A DNA stretch of 64,000 bases from Sanguinoderma infundibulare (lineage: Eukaryota > Basidiomycota > Agaricomycetes > Polyporales > Polyporaceae): positions 806,001 to 870,000 of the forward strand of contig JAVLRN010000010.1 in the NCBI GenBank assembly GCA_032821775.1. The letters run 5' to 3'. Position numbers and translations under genes: made by a program. Positions 48,513-60,216 of the stretch are shown in pieces. The stretch's first letter is position 1; every line of letters begins with the position of its first letter. The notes beneath the pieces were generated by a model that saw only the letters and a list, made by a program, of their open reading frames with translations, searched no databases and had not been told where the DNA came from.

Positions 48513-51500
48513 ATGCCCACACCAGACGCCACCATCACCACGCGCCAGAAGGCCTCTCCCGTCATCAGTAACGGCAATATCACCCCGGCGATTATCAACG
48601 CTTGGGAATCCGCCTGCCTCAATTACTTCCAAGATCGCGCGATCGACGATGACAAGCAGACATTCAAGGCTTCCATGGGATTCGAAAACACAGTCCTCCG
48701 TGCCTGGTACGACGTGGAGCGCGTCTGTTTCCAGGGGATGCCTTTCGGTCAGTTCGCTGCCGAAATGTGCAGGCGCTTCCTCCCCTCGAACTGGGCAGAA
48801 GATCTCAAGACCAAGATCCTCGTGACCAAACAGTGAGACAACCAGTCCTTCCTCGACTTCGTGCTGCAAATCGACACTCTCAATGCTGAGCTCCTCGCTT
48901 CTCAGGACTTCCTTGACGACGACGGCGTGCGCCTCGTCTTACGCTCCAACTGCGTTGCTGACCTCAAGCCTTTGATCGATGTCGAACACATCAGGAGCGA
49001 GTGCGATTTCGTCGCTTGGAAGACCGCTGTCGCCGCGCAGGACGAGGTACGCATTCGTGCCAACAATGCTATGGATAATAGGATCCGCACTATCCTTGCT
49101 TCCGGCAATGCCAATACGCGTTTCCGGAACAACCCTCCCTCATACACGTACCCTGCCGCTCTCCCCGCTATCACTCCGGATGAACGCTACATACTCGAAC
49201 GCAACCAAGGCTGTTTCAAGTGTCGTCGGCTCAACGTCTTTGACAAAACCTCGCACAACAACCGCCGCTGCCCCAATGGCGTGCCGAAAGCATCAGAGTA
49301 TGTTCCCCTCACTACGCAATACCCACACCTCGCTCCTGGAAAAGAGAATGCGCGTCCCGGTCCCTCCGCTCCTCGTCCTTGTGCCTCTGCGGCTGCAGTC
49401 ACTTCTGGTACCAGCACTGAGGCGAACGATGACAAGCTGGTCGTCCCTGTCGCCGCGTTGACCATCAATGCTGCCACGAACTCTTCTGGATCCCCACCGG
49501 CCTACATCTCCGGCGTCCTGGGCAATGGTTCCGAGTCCGACTCGTACGTCGCTCCCCTCTTCGCTGATCATACCATCCTCCGAGCTCACACTTTGCCTTA
49601 TCCTGACTCCCCCGTATACGACATGCTAATCGACGGTGGCGCGGGCCCAGTTCTGATTAGGTGTGACGTAGCGGATGCCATGGGTGTCCGCATCCGCAAG
49701 CTGCCCACAAAGCATATTCTGGGGAATGCGTGGGGAAACAAAGGTGCTGGCTGCGTGGAGAGTGACGAGTTTGTGAAGCTACCTGTATCATTAGTCGACC
49801 TGTCCTGGACATCACGGGTCTCACAGGCACTGGTCGTCGACGACTTGTGCGCTCCTGTAATCCTAGGGAAAACCTGGCTCGAATCCAATCATATTGTTGA
49901 AGATCACTCTGCTGGTACCCTGATCGACAAGCACACCGGTCGCAACTTGCTGGGGCCTCCCCCTGGCCCCTCCATCCCCATTCCTCCCCCTCGCGTCCGC
50001 CGCCTGGCCGTGCTCGAGGCTCGCACCGCTGCGCACGTAGAGAGATGTGCCAGTAGGTGCTGCTTCCTGCGCGAGCTTGGTGAGCGCATGGCGGAACACC
50101 GTATACGTGCGGATGCTTCTGCCGTGGATGGGATTGCATACGCAGCTAATGCCGTCCGCATGAGAGTAGAGTTCTTGGCGACCATGGAGGCCCTCGAACT
50201 CAAAAACGTCGCGATGAAGGCCAAGTTCGCCGACCGCTTCCCATCTGACATTCCCCACATCTCACAGATGCCCACAGATGTCTACCACCGCTTTGTCCTC
50301 AAAGATGCGAACATGATCATCTCGCGGCGGCAGTACGATTGTCCAAAAAAGTATCGTGAGGTGTGGAAGGTCCTATTGGACGAACATCTGGCGGCAGGAC
50401 ACATCCGTCCTTCCAACAGTCCGTACGCCTCCCCTGCTTTCCTTGTACCCAAAACAGATCCTACAGCAAAGCCACGTTGGGTCAACGACTATAGGGTACT
50501 CAATGCTAACACCATCCCCGACATGCATCCTTTGCCGAAAATCAGCGATATTCTGGCAGACTGTGGTAAAGGGAAGATTTGGGGCAAGCTTGACATGACA
50601 AACTCGTTCTTTCAGACTCTTGTTCACCCCGACGACATCAAATATACCGCTGTTACTACTCCATTCGGCCTCTACGAATGGACGGTCATGCCTCAAGGCT
50701 GTCGTAACGCCCCCTCGACACACCAACGGCGGATGAACGCTGCCCTGCGCCCTTTCATTGGAAAATTCTGTCACGTTTATCTGGACGACATCATCATCTG
50801 GTCGCAGTCGATTGAAGAACACTGCCGGCATGTCGAGCTCATATTGGAAGCCCTGTGCACTGCTCATCTGTACGTTTCGGACAAGAAGACTTCCCTCTTC
50901 CTCCTCGAGGTCGACTTCCTTGGACACCACATCTCCCAACGTGGTATTGAACCGGATGGAAAGAAGGTCGACAAGATACTCAGCTGGCCTACCCCGAAAT
51001 CAGCATCTGCAGTGCGCTCTTTTCTCGGACTAGTACGATATATCGCCGCATTCCTTCCGAATCTTGCTGAACATACTCGTATCCTGAATGCGCTGATGAT
51101 GAAAGACGCAGACACCGCTTGGCCTGGATGGACAGACGTCCATCAGGTCGCATTCGACGCTATCAAAAAGCTCGTCTGCAGCCGCGACTGTCTCACTGTC
51201 GTCGACCACGATGCCCTGGATGTCAACTCCATCTTCATCTCTTGTGATGCTAGTGACTTTCGAACTGGCACAATGCTCTCCTTCGGTCCTTCCCTTGATA
51301 CTGCACGTCCTGTGGCTTTTGATTCCGCTCCCCTTACCGGCGCACAACTCAATTACCCTGTCCATGAAAAAGAACTCCTCGCCATTGTTCGCGCTCTCGA
51401 AAAATGGCGTGTCGACCTGCTGAGTGTCCCTTTCACTGTGTACATGGATCACAGGACTCTCGAGAACTTCTCCTGACAGAAGACTCTCTCCAGGAGGCAA

Positions 51501-53234
51501 GCACGCTGGCAAGAGTTTCTCGCCCAGTACGATTTCAACATCCAGTACGTTCCGGGAGAACAAAACATCGCAGCGGATGCTCTCTCCCGTACCCCATGTG
51601 ACGAGAACACCATCATTCCTGCTTGTGCCGTCTCGCTCTTCCGTGCTGCCTCATGCACTCTTCGGGAACGTCCTGACCCTCTTCCTTCACATGTCGCTAC
51701 TGTCGCTGGATCTCTCCGGGTTGCCACTGATCCTGCCTGGTTAGCCTCGATTCGGGATGGATATCTGAAGGACAAGTGGTGCCAAGCATTACGGGAAAAC
51801 GTCGGTTCAGCCGGGATTATCGACCGTGATGGACTCCTCTTCGTTGGCAATCGTCTAGCGATTCCCCGCATCCATCATCTTCGGGAAGGGCTTTTCCGAT
51901 GCATGCACGATGCCATAGGACACTTCGCATTCGACAAATCGTACGCTTACCTTCGGGATGCCTATTACTGGCCCCAAATGCGGAAGGAGCTGGCGAAGAT
52001 GTACATTCCCTCGTGCGAGAGCTGTCAACGCAACAAGAGCCTTACGACGAAACCTGCCGGACCCATGCATCCTTTACCTGTGCCTGACGGCCGAGGACGC
52101 TGCATTACCATCGACTTCATCGGACGCCTCCCGGACGACGATGACTTCGATTGCATCGCGACCATCACTGACCGCCTCGGCGCTGACATTCGCCTTATCC
52201 CTACGCGCACAGACATCACTGCAGACCAGTTCGCGGCGCAGTTTTTCGATCACTGGTACTGCGAAAACAGCCTATCCACCGAGATCATTTCCGATCGTGA
52301 CAAACTCTTCGTATCAGCATTCTGGAAGGCATTACACCGTCTGACGGGGGTTAAGATCAAGATGTCCACCGCGTTTCACCCTCAGACCAACGGTGCATCA
52401 GAAAGGACGAACAAGACAGTGATCCAAGCTCTCAGGTACCACGTCAACCGGAATCAACGCGGATGGGCGAAGGCACTGCCTCACATTCATTTTGCAATCA
52501 TGTCTGCCATTAACGACTCGACCGGATTCTCTCGTTTCCAGCTGCACCTTGGGCGACAGCCTCGTGTCCTTCCCCCCATATACAATGATGACATCGTAAA
52601 CGCATCCCTATCCGCTCCTGCTGAGGCCAAACTGGCCGCCGAGCTAATCAAGCAGATCGATACTGACGTCTGGGAAGCGCAAGACACTCTGGCTGCGGCG
52701 AAACTGGCACAGGTGACGGCCGCTAATCGTGGGCATTCGCAAGATCCTTCCTACAACGTCAGCGACTTCGTGTTGCTCTCCACCCTGCATCGCCGACAGG
52801 CGTACATGCAGCGCAGAGATAACCGAGTTGCCAAATTCATTGTATGATATGACGGCCCATACAAAATTTTACGTGCGTTCCCAGATTCTTCCGTTTATAC
52901 TCTCGAGCTTCCCACGTCCATGAACATTTTTCCCACCTTTCATGCCTCGCTTTTAAAACCATACCACAAAAACGATGATCGCTTATATCCCTCTCGATCA
53001 TACAACCCACCTGCTCCCATACTTACAGAGAATGGCATTGAAGAGCAGGAAATCGAGAGCATTCTCGACCACCAGCGCCGAGGCCGTGGTTATCGCTTCC
53101 TCGTGCATTGGAAAGGTTTTCCGGACTCTCATGACTCTTGGCTCCCTGGCTCTATCTGCCGTGACTTAGCTGCGCTTGATACATACTTGTTACATAACCC
53201 TGAACTCGTTCCTGATTTTCCTACAGAGTCGTAA
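48513..53234 (+). pseudogene. Gag-Pol polyprotein frame of the retrotransposon, interrupted by three TGA codons
   Basis: One frame, open upstream to about 48059 but with its first in-frame ATG at 48513. Gag carries a knuckle CFKCRRLNVFDKTSHNNRRC. The protease active site reads LIDGGAG instead of the usual D-S/T-G. Reverse transcriptase has the YLDDIIIW catalytic box, RNase H has FISCDASD. Integrase has an HHCC finger (HDAIGHF and CESCQRNK) and the DDE residues in TIDFIGRL, SDRDKLF and HPQTNGASERTNK. The chromodomain is IESILDHQRRGRGYRFLVHWKG. In-frame TGA codons lie at 48834, 51474 and 52845. All three positions are one C-to-T change from CGA (arginine), and no frameshifts were seen. Confidence 0.88.
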
Positions 53235-53244
53235 TCATTTCTTT

Positions 53245-53258
53245 AGAAGGAGGAGGAG
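53245..53258 (+). other. Polypurine tract of the retrotransposon
   Basis: AGAAGGAGGAGGAG directly precedes the 3' LTR, the position expected for plus-strand priming. Confidence 0.8.
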
Positions 53259-53475
53259 TGTAAGGTATACGGTTCCCTATTACCTTACTCGGACTCCTTC
53301 TCGGCTTACGTATACATAGTATATAGCCTCTCTCACCTGATATCGTGCTCTCTAGTCTCTTACCGCACGATATCAGGTACGTAGCATACACTCACATGTA
53401 GTCTAGTCTCTTACCGCACGATATCAGATCTCGTTCCTGTTCTGTTTCGAGTGTTGGAGATACAGTCTCCTTCCA
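53259..53475 (+). repeat. 3' LTR
   Basis: 217 bp copy of the 5' LTR with no difference found by eye. It is followed by the ATTTG target duplication. Confidence 0.95.
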
Positions 53476-54983
53476 ATTTGGGGACATCAAGAAAGAGATA
53501 TCCTGTCATGAGCAAGTCAGTTCAAGCGGTGGAAGGTTATAATGTGTCGAGGAATGACTGCTTACGCTCTTGTTGTTCACCGCTATCGCTTTGGAACCGT
53601 CGACTTGCAGCAGGAAGTCGGCTCCGTCGGAGGGGTCATTGCCCGTCTGTAACACGAAGGCATGAGGTGACAGAAGCGGCAGAGAAACCAAAAATTCACA
53701 GAAGAAGACGTACTGCCGGCTCTCCCCCATCTGGTAACTTGTAATCAGCCGCGAAGCCGTCGTCGTTGGGACGTCCAGCATCCGCCCAGCGATATCCGAG
53801 CTTCATTTCCTCGTCGGTGAGGCTGAACCAGAGCTGTTGGAAATCCGCAGTGGTTATGATGGGCGATTTTGAGTCAACCAATGAAGCGAGGTAGGACTTG
53901 AACCAGGGATTCAGTGCCATCCTTGGTGCGCCAAGTCGCATTATGTGGTATACCACTACACGGTGTCTCGGCTTGAGGGGATCGGCCTTGAACCCGTGTG
54001 ACGACTGAGGCGAGGGTTTGCGTGGCACTGTGTCATCGTATTCGTCGTCCGAGTCGGGTGGAGGGCCGCTCTCTGGTTGTGGGTCACCCTTTGCAGTCAA
54101 CCAGTCGGGAGGCACAAGGTGTTCAACAGTCTCGGGATCATGTGCATCTGGCAAAACGATTATCAGCCTTGAAGTATGCACACACTGTGTAAAGGCATGC
54201 CTTTGGGCTTCTTGTTGGGCTTGTTTCTAGCCAAGCGTCGGAGGCGTTTCATTCCCTGATCATGAGATGGAGGGTTGCTTGCTGTGCTTTGAGGGGCATT
54301 GTCGACCGATGGCCCGCCAGGAAGAGCAGTCCCAGGAAGGAGCTCGCTACGAGAGAAACAGAGTGCAGCCCACCACACAGCGCACGCTAGGAAGGCGTCG
54401 ATTGTCGTTTGGTCTGCATGTTGTAGGAAAGCTAGTCTTGCCTGAGTCCTGACCTGCTTCATCACGTTGGTAAGCAAGGTGAATGCTTTGTCCCTGCCTT
54501 TGCATGTGTTCCACTCGACTTTCGGCAAAGCCTTGATTTCGACGACAAGAAAGATCTTGCGGAGCTTGCTCTTGAGGGCGGAGATGGTGAGGACGAAGTC
54601 AGGCAAACAATACTCCATCACTTTCTGCTTCGGTCCGTCCATGCGGTACAGAAATGGATGCTGGGCTCCACATGTAATGCTCATACCTGGACGGGTGAAT
54701 GTGAGACCCCAAGTCGAGAAGAGGTATCCCCAGGGTTTATACAGATGAGCCTCCCAGGAGCTACACTCTTCGGCAGCCTTGAACATTTCATCGAGCTCTT
54801 CGTGGAACCTTTCGTCGGTAACAGAGAGGGAGAGTAGGGCATGCTATGCGATTCTGTGAGCAAATTAATAATACATACTACGAGGGCAACGGAACAAACC
54901 TCTGGCTGGTCTTGCGCCTGGTTCGCCATCGGAAGCGCAACGGTGGTTGACAGCGTTTGGTGGTTGGCGTCCGGTGGTTCCAT
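53476..54983 (-). pseudogene. PD-(D/E)XK nuclease-like gene of module 1, 5' part (split by retrotransposon)
   Basis: Starts at the ATG at 54983 (MEPPDANHQTLSTT). After an intron ending GCATAG come HALLSLSVTDERFHEELDEM and SSWEAHLYKPWGYLFSTWG. The nuclease core follows: EYCLPDFVLTIS (PD motif), FLVVEIKALP (ExK motif) and VMKQVRTQARLAFLQ (following Gln helix). A basic patch MKRLRRLARNKPNKKPKG comes next. After a GC-AG intron, the second domain includes VYHIMRLGAPRMALNPWFKS and FQQLWFSLTDEEMKLGYRW. The last exons contain DGADFLLQVDGSKAIAVNNKS and DISFLMSPN, where the retrotransposon breaks the coding sequence. The catalytic residues are intact. Confidence 0.83.
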
Positions 54984-55477
54984 GGCTGTGAGATTCGGGA
55001 AGGCACCTCGTCGGCTCCCCCAGTAAAAATGATAAGGGTAAGATGCAAGAAACGGAAAGGGATGGGAGGCAAGCAGTGGAAGGGGACGAAGATTGCAGTG
55101 GCAGAGCGAAATCGATGGTCAAGCTCAAGGCGCGACTTGGAGGCATTTCAACTTCATACGGCGGTTCTCGTTTAGGGATATTGACTCGGAACACCCAAAT
55201 AAGCAGGATGCGTGGATGTCCGTCGGTCGCATCAGGACTTGAAGCCGTACGAGGTCCATCCACGAATGGTCCCTTTGTTCGCTCGATTTGGGCGATGCGG
55301 TCATGTGATGGTGAGAATGTTGGTTGGTAGTGGTATATTGTGGGCAGGCGCTTATATGGATTGCATACCACCGACGACGAACGACGAGCTCAAGGGCGAC
55401 GGCATCCACTTACACTTCGTCCATCTCCCATATCCATCTCACCCAACTTGTCCCAGCACACCAATTGCTCATCAGCT
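54984..55477. promoter_or_regulatory. Shared divergent promoter of module 1
   Basis: 494 bp between the nuclease-gene ATG and the partner-gene ATG. It shares short conserved elements with the module 2 promoter: GACTCGGAACACCCAAAT at 55183-55200, a TTGTTCGCTCGATTTG element near 55278, and GGCGCTTATAT near 55348, a likely TATA element for the partner gene. Conservation of such islands between otherwise diverged spacers suggests coordinated control; this is inference. Confidence 0.6.
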
Positions 55478-56220
55478 ATGGCCGCAGTCGATGAAGCCCC
55501 CGGTCCCTCCACTTTCCCCTTCGCTGATTTCCGCGACGCGTCGGCAGACAACCACTCGGAGGTGTCTGACAGCGAACTCGAATCATCGTCTCGTTCTCCC
55601 AGCCCCGAGCCTGAGAAGCCAGCGGAGGCAGATATTAAACGACCGCCCTTCCCGTTTGTCTATGGGGTATGTCCTTCCACGCTTTCCAGCGCACCATCTG
55701 GAGTTCTAATGCTCTCGCGCCAGAAATTTCGCGTCCGCAATATGCTTCCTCGTCCCGTCCTTCCGCGCCGCCTTGATCCCCGCTTCGTTGCAATCCAGTC
55801 CCCTCTCGATATCCCACTCTGCTGGCTCGGTGTACCTTTCACATTTGAAGCAATAGCTGATTACGCGGAGAACACTGGGCTCGGCGTGCCCGTCACCGAG
55901 GGCTATCACAGCCGCATACCTGGGGCGGTAGACCTCATGAAGACTTGGCTCGTCATCACGGACAACTTCTACGACGAGAGCGGGATCAACATCGAGTTGA
56001 GAGAAGTTTGGGGCCACGATCTTCCCATCATCACCTTCATCTCGAATAGGCAGACGTGCGATATCACATTGGAGCAGCATCAGGCCATTGCGGAGCTCTT
56101 GGAGGACATGGGTTACAAGAAGGCGGATGGACCAATGTGGTACCTAGATAAGAGGGAAGAGGTGCGTTTCCTTCTATCCTGCTACTCCAACTCCATCGCT
56201 GACGTCGTTTCTAGTACTGA
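55478..56220 (+). CDS. Partner protein of the nuclease module 1, function unknown
   Basis: Three exons (55478-55666, 55724-56161, 56215-56220) give 210 residues. The last exon encodes only Tyr and the stop, a structure shared with the second copy. The N-terminal 60 residues are acidic and serine-rich (SEVSDSELESSSRSPSPEPE). The conserved part starts KRPPFPFVYG and continues MLPRPVLPRRLDPRFVAIQS, PLDIPLCWLG, NTGLGVPVTEGYHSRIPG, DESGINIELREVWGHDLPII and GPMWYLDKREE. I recognise no known family and no catalytic motif. The gene lies head-to-head with the nuclease gene. It is intact although its nuclease neighbour is disrupted, as would be compatible with a protective or regulatory partner (inference). 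Confidence 0.8.
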
Positions 56221-56684
56221 GTCCCTGTTCTATGTCTGCTTATGTTCGCTTTGTGATTTTGTATTCGCTCTCCCCTTCTTATGCTGCCCTACTTGTCGGT
56301 CGTATTGCATTGTGTATCATAGGCATAATTGAGTGTTTAAGCACTGCAGAAGAGTCGTAGGACATGCTTCATACCCTGCATTCGTAGTCTACTTCAATGC
56401 GGATGGTCATGTCTGACTTCTACCCGATCGCCCGTGTACCTCCGTATCTAATATGACCAACCGCGTCCCAAGCCATGCACATTCACAGGTGCGCTTCCTC
56501 TCACTGCTCGAGATTGATGCATTGATAGGCTGCACGCAGTGAACATGTCTTCATTACCAACCCGTGGTTGAGCTGAAATTATAGAGCGCCCATCAGGCTT
56601 CCGTTGAACCACCACCTACCACCACGCACCACCCCCTCGACGACTCGACGACGAAAACTCCGTTCCCCTGTATCTGACACGGAC
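56221..56684. other. Spacer between modules 1 and 2
   Basis: 464 bp including the 3' UTR of the partner gene and the 5' flank of the broken partner copy. No other feature was seen. Confidence 0.5.
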
Positions 56685-57337
56685 ATGTCTTCCGATCCCG
56701 TTATTGAACCTCCAGTGTTCGACGACTACCACTCCGACTCGGGGTATGACAGCGAGTCTGAGCGGTCTTCATCCCGTGCTGCAAGCCCCGAGCCCGAGAA
56801 GCTGGCTGACGCTCAAGTCAAGCGACCGCCGTTCCCGTTTGTCTATGGGGTATGCCTTCTACGTTTCCTGCGTCACCCGGGATTCTAATGTTTGCGTACC
56901 AGAAACGTCGCGTCCGCAAAATGCTACCCCGTACCGTGCTGCCGCCCCTCCTGGATCCCCGATGCGTTGCCATCCAGTCGCCTCTTGATATTCCCCTCTG
57001 CTGGCTGGGCATACCTCTTTGCTATGATGCAGTGGGGAGATGAGCAGACAATACCGGGCTCGGAGTACCCGTCACCTGGGGGTGGCACGCCAACATTCCT
57101 GGAGTGGTCGACATCTTCAAGACGTGGGTCGTCCTTACGGACACCTTTTACGAGGAGAGCGGGATCAGCGTTCAGTTGAGGGAGGTGTGGCGCCATGAGC
57201 TTCCCGTCATCACCTTCATCTCGAACAGGCAGATGTGGACATCACTCTCGATCAGCATCAATCCATAGAGGACCTATTGGAGGATATGGGCTACTAGAAG
57301 GCGGATGGGCCTCTGGTACCTCGACAAGAGGGAGCAG
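56685..57337 (+). pseudogene. Broken partner gene copy between modules
   Basis: Starts MSSDPVIEPPVFDDYHSDSG with a first exon that differs from the other copies at its N-terminus but matches from SPEPEKLADAQVKRPPFPF onward. Exon 2 reads MLPRTVLPPLLDPRCVAIQS and CWLGIPLCYDAVGR, then a TGA where the intact copy has a tryptophan codon. After NRQM it has the same one-base loss as the fragment at 46096-46415. Further small deletions lie near GGCGGATGGGCCTCTGG. It is not functional. Intron and splice sites are retained, so the copy decayed in place rather than arising as a processed copy. Confidence 0.85.
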
Positions 57338-58640
57338 GTGCGAATCATGCTATCTGCCAGCCGGACTGTCGTTCACGTCGTTTCAGTATTGATTTTGTAG
57401 ATTCTGTGTCTTTCGTAATGGCGCTCGCGCCAGTCTCCGAGCACAGTCAGCCTCTGGTTCACGCCGGCCTGCGAGATATAGATGCCCGTAATATACACTG
57501 ACCTATCCGACTCATTCTTCCCGAATCCTAGTATCGTTTACTCCCTCGCTCGTCCTTTCCCTTTGCCCTTAGGAACATCATCATCACTCGATTCTTCTCC
57601 GTCCTGCTGAACGAACATCAGCCAAACGAACCACGCAAAGACCCAACCGAGCTCTCATGTGACTCACCTGTCCAACGTCGGGCTTCGGGGGTGGCGGGAC
57701 TGCTACGCGTGGATTATAGGGGATGACTAGTACTTCGTCCGTCGCATTGCGACTGAGCGGACCAGTCTTTGGCTTCAGACGCCGGATCCACTCGGGCTTC
57801 AATCTTTGGCTAGTCGAAGGCCCGGCGTTGCTCTGCCAGTGCGTGCCCTGTAAATACGTGTTCTGTTAGCAAGACATGCGGGCTGCGTTACAGTTGTAGA
57901 TGGGGGACACTACCTGGATCGAACTTGAAGGGGCGGCGTGATAACTAGAACCGGCGCTGGAGCCCCATGCGGGAAGCAGGCCTTCGGAGGCGCTCTCGCA
58001 CGGTTGATGTCTTACCGGGACCGTTCCGGCGACGGAGTGCGCCCGACGTCGTTGGGGCCGTGTTGGGGACGGAATGTCGGACGCGACTGCGTAGGGGTCG
58101 CGGCCCTGACGCGGCGTGTAGTTCGCAGCATGGGAGCTTGCGGCCGGTTGTCCCCTGCTAGTGCCGCGGTCGTCGGGAGCTCGAGCGTCGTGCGCGTGAG
58201 GGACAGCGCCGCCGCCGCCACCACTCAGGCTACCACCACTAGGACGGCGGGGAAGAGCGGCGTTGCCGCGGCTCGGCGGACGATCGTTGAGTTTGCTGCC
58301 AGAAGGTTCTGCGCGGCGAGCACTCGAGCTGTGAGTGATGGTGTCACGACGCGTCAGAGCTGCACTGCTCGGGACGTCGGTCTGGAGGTTTACTTGGAAA
58401 GCGTCTCCAGCGTTGGTGCGATAGGATGCGGGGAGTTGGGGAACGGCAAAGCCGTCACGGTCCAATCGCGCCCCGTGCAGAGTGGGGCTGCTCGGGATAG
58501 GGATGTCGCTGTAGTTCAAGTCTGCAGCGCTCGGGGGAGGACGCGCTTGGCGACCGGCGGCGGCGTGTCTGCCCGGTTGATGAGATGGCCCAGGGAGGAC
58601 CGACGAGCTGGCTGAAGCCCGTGGGGTCATGAAGTCGCTG
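57025..58640. repeat. Near-identical duplicated block, copy 2
   Basis: Counterpart of 46096-47710. It spans the broken partner gene's second half, the spacer and the last exons of the nuclease gene. Confidence 0.75.
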
Positions 58641-60216
58641 GGCTCGAACCCTTTGGACTGCTTCAGGTGCATGCGCGCAGTGAATGCCGTCGCCAGCGCC
58701 TCCACAAGCTCTTCAGACAGGAAGTCGAACTCTTCCGGTAAATCCGCGGTAGGGGACATCAAGGAAGAGATATCCTGTCATGAGAAAGTCAGTTCAAGCA
58801 GTGCACGCTCGTGATCCGTCAAGGAAGGGCTACTCACACTCTTGCTGTTAACCGCTATCGCTTTGGAGCCGTCGAGCTGCAACAGGAAGTCGACACCGTC
58901 AGAGAGGTCCTTGCTTGCTGTCTGTGAAACGAAGACATGATGAGATGGAGAGGAAAATAGGGACTTATGAGCGAAAAAGACGTACCGTAGGTGGCTCATC
59001 CCCATCCGGCAACTTGTAACCTGGAGCAAAGCCTTCATCATTGGGACGTCCAGCATTCTCCCAGCGGTATCCGAACTGCTTTTCCTCATCGGAAAGGCTG
59101 AACCAAACCTTTTGGAAGTCGTCGGTGGCTATGCCCGGCCAACCTCCAATCAACCAAACGAGGTAAGACTTGAACCAAGGATTCAAAGCCTTCCCCGCGC
59201 CGCCAAGCCGCATGATATGATAAACTTCTGGATGATTTTCTGGCTGGAAGGGTCCGCGTTGGGCTCCTTTCCGAAGCTCATCTTGATTATTGGCATCCGT
59301 ATCTGAGTCTTCCGAGTCAGAGGGAGGATCATCCTGCCCGTCATGGTCCACAGACCAGTGACCGGGAGCCTTTTGTTGATCAGTTTTCGAGGCGGGGGCA
59401 TCTAAAAAACGATCATCAGTAATATGCATTATGCACAGGCTAAAACGACGTGCCCTTGAGCTTCTTGTTAGGCCTGTTCCTTTTGGAGCGTCGGAGGCGT
59501 TTTGTCCCCTGATCGCGAGACGGGGGGTCGCTTGCTGTGGACTGAGGTCCGTTGTGGCCCGGGATAACAGCTGTAGGCAAGAGCTCGCTACGAGAGTAAC
59601 GGACTGCGAGCCACCACACAGCGCATGCGAGAAAGGCGTTGATTGTCATTTGATCTTTGTGCTGTAGGAAAGCTAGCCTTGCCTGAGTTTCGGCTTGCTT
59701 CAGCGCGGCAGTGAGTATGGCTAGGGCTTTGGCCTTCCCATTGCGTGTGTTCCAGTCGACGTTGGGCAGCGACTTGATTTCGACGACAAGAAAGACCGGG
59801 CTGAGTTTGCCGTCGAGCACAGAGATAGTGACAACGAAGTCGGGCAAGCAGTACTCGAGAACCTTCTGCTTAGGCCCAGCCATGCGATGCAGGAATGGAT
59901 GCTGCGCTCCGCACGTCATGCTCATATCCGGACGAGAAAAAGTAAGACCCAAAGTTGAGAAGACGTAACCCCAAGGTTTATACAAGTGAGCTTCCCACGA
60001 GGAATTCAATCGGGCCTCCTCGAACATATCGTCGAGCTCTTGATAGAATCTTGCTGCGGTGAGGAATAGACCGGGCTGGGGGTTTTATAATGTGAGCCTG
60101 AATAATCTATCAGAGGGACATGTGGGACAAACCGGTGGTTGATCTTGGGGCCGGTTGGCCGTCGGCAGAGCACCGGTGGTTGACGGCGGTTGCTTGTTCG
60201 CGTTTGGTGATTTCAT
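57538..60216 (-). CDS. PD-(D/E)XK nuclease-like multi-domain protein (module 2, intact)
   Basis: Seven exons (60216-60133, 60075-59454, 59401-58986, 58921-58838, 58774-57914, 57847-57668, 57606-57538) join exactly to 771 residues. Residues 30-200 carry a PD-(D/E)XK signature: Glu56 in SSWEAHLYKPWG, Pro106-Asp107 in EYCLPDFVVTIS, Glu127-x-Lys129 in VFLVVEIKSLP, and a helix with Gln155 and Gln159 in ALKQAETQARLAF. A basic patch TKRLRRSKRNRPNKKLKG may be a nuclear signal. Residues 240-375 hold a second domain (LNPWFKSYLVWLIGG, DDFQKVWFSLSDEEKQFGYR), faintly HMG-box-like. From 403 the protein is mostly low-complexity Ser/Pro/Gly, ending KGKGKGRARE. Intron 2 has a GC donor, also in module 1. The family is not recognised; nuclease activity is inferred from the motif. 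It is divergent with the partner gene at 60817. Confidence 0.82.

Larger units (their letters stand above)
47830..53475 (+). mobile_element. Complete chromodomain Ty3/Gypsy LTR retrotransposon
   Basis: A 5,646 bp element bounded by 217 bp direct LTRs (TG...CA) and a 5 bp target duplication. The internal single frame encodes Gag with a zinc knuckle, protease, reverse transcriptase, RNase H, integrase and a C-terminal chromodomain, in that order, which places it among chromoviruses. A purine tract precedes the 3' LTR. No tRNA-complementary primer-binding site is obvious after the 5' LTR, where a poly-T run occurs instead. Three in-frame TGA codons interrupt the frame, so this copy is probably non-autonomous unless the stops are read through. 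Confidence 0.95.
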
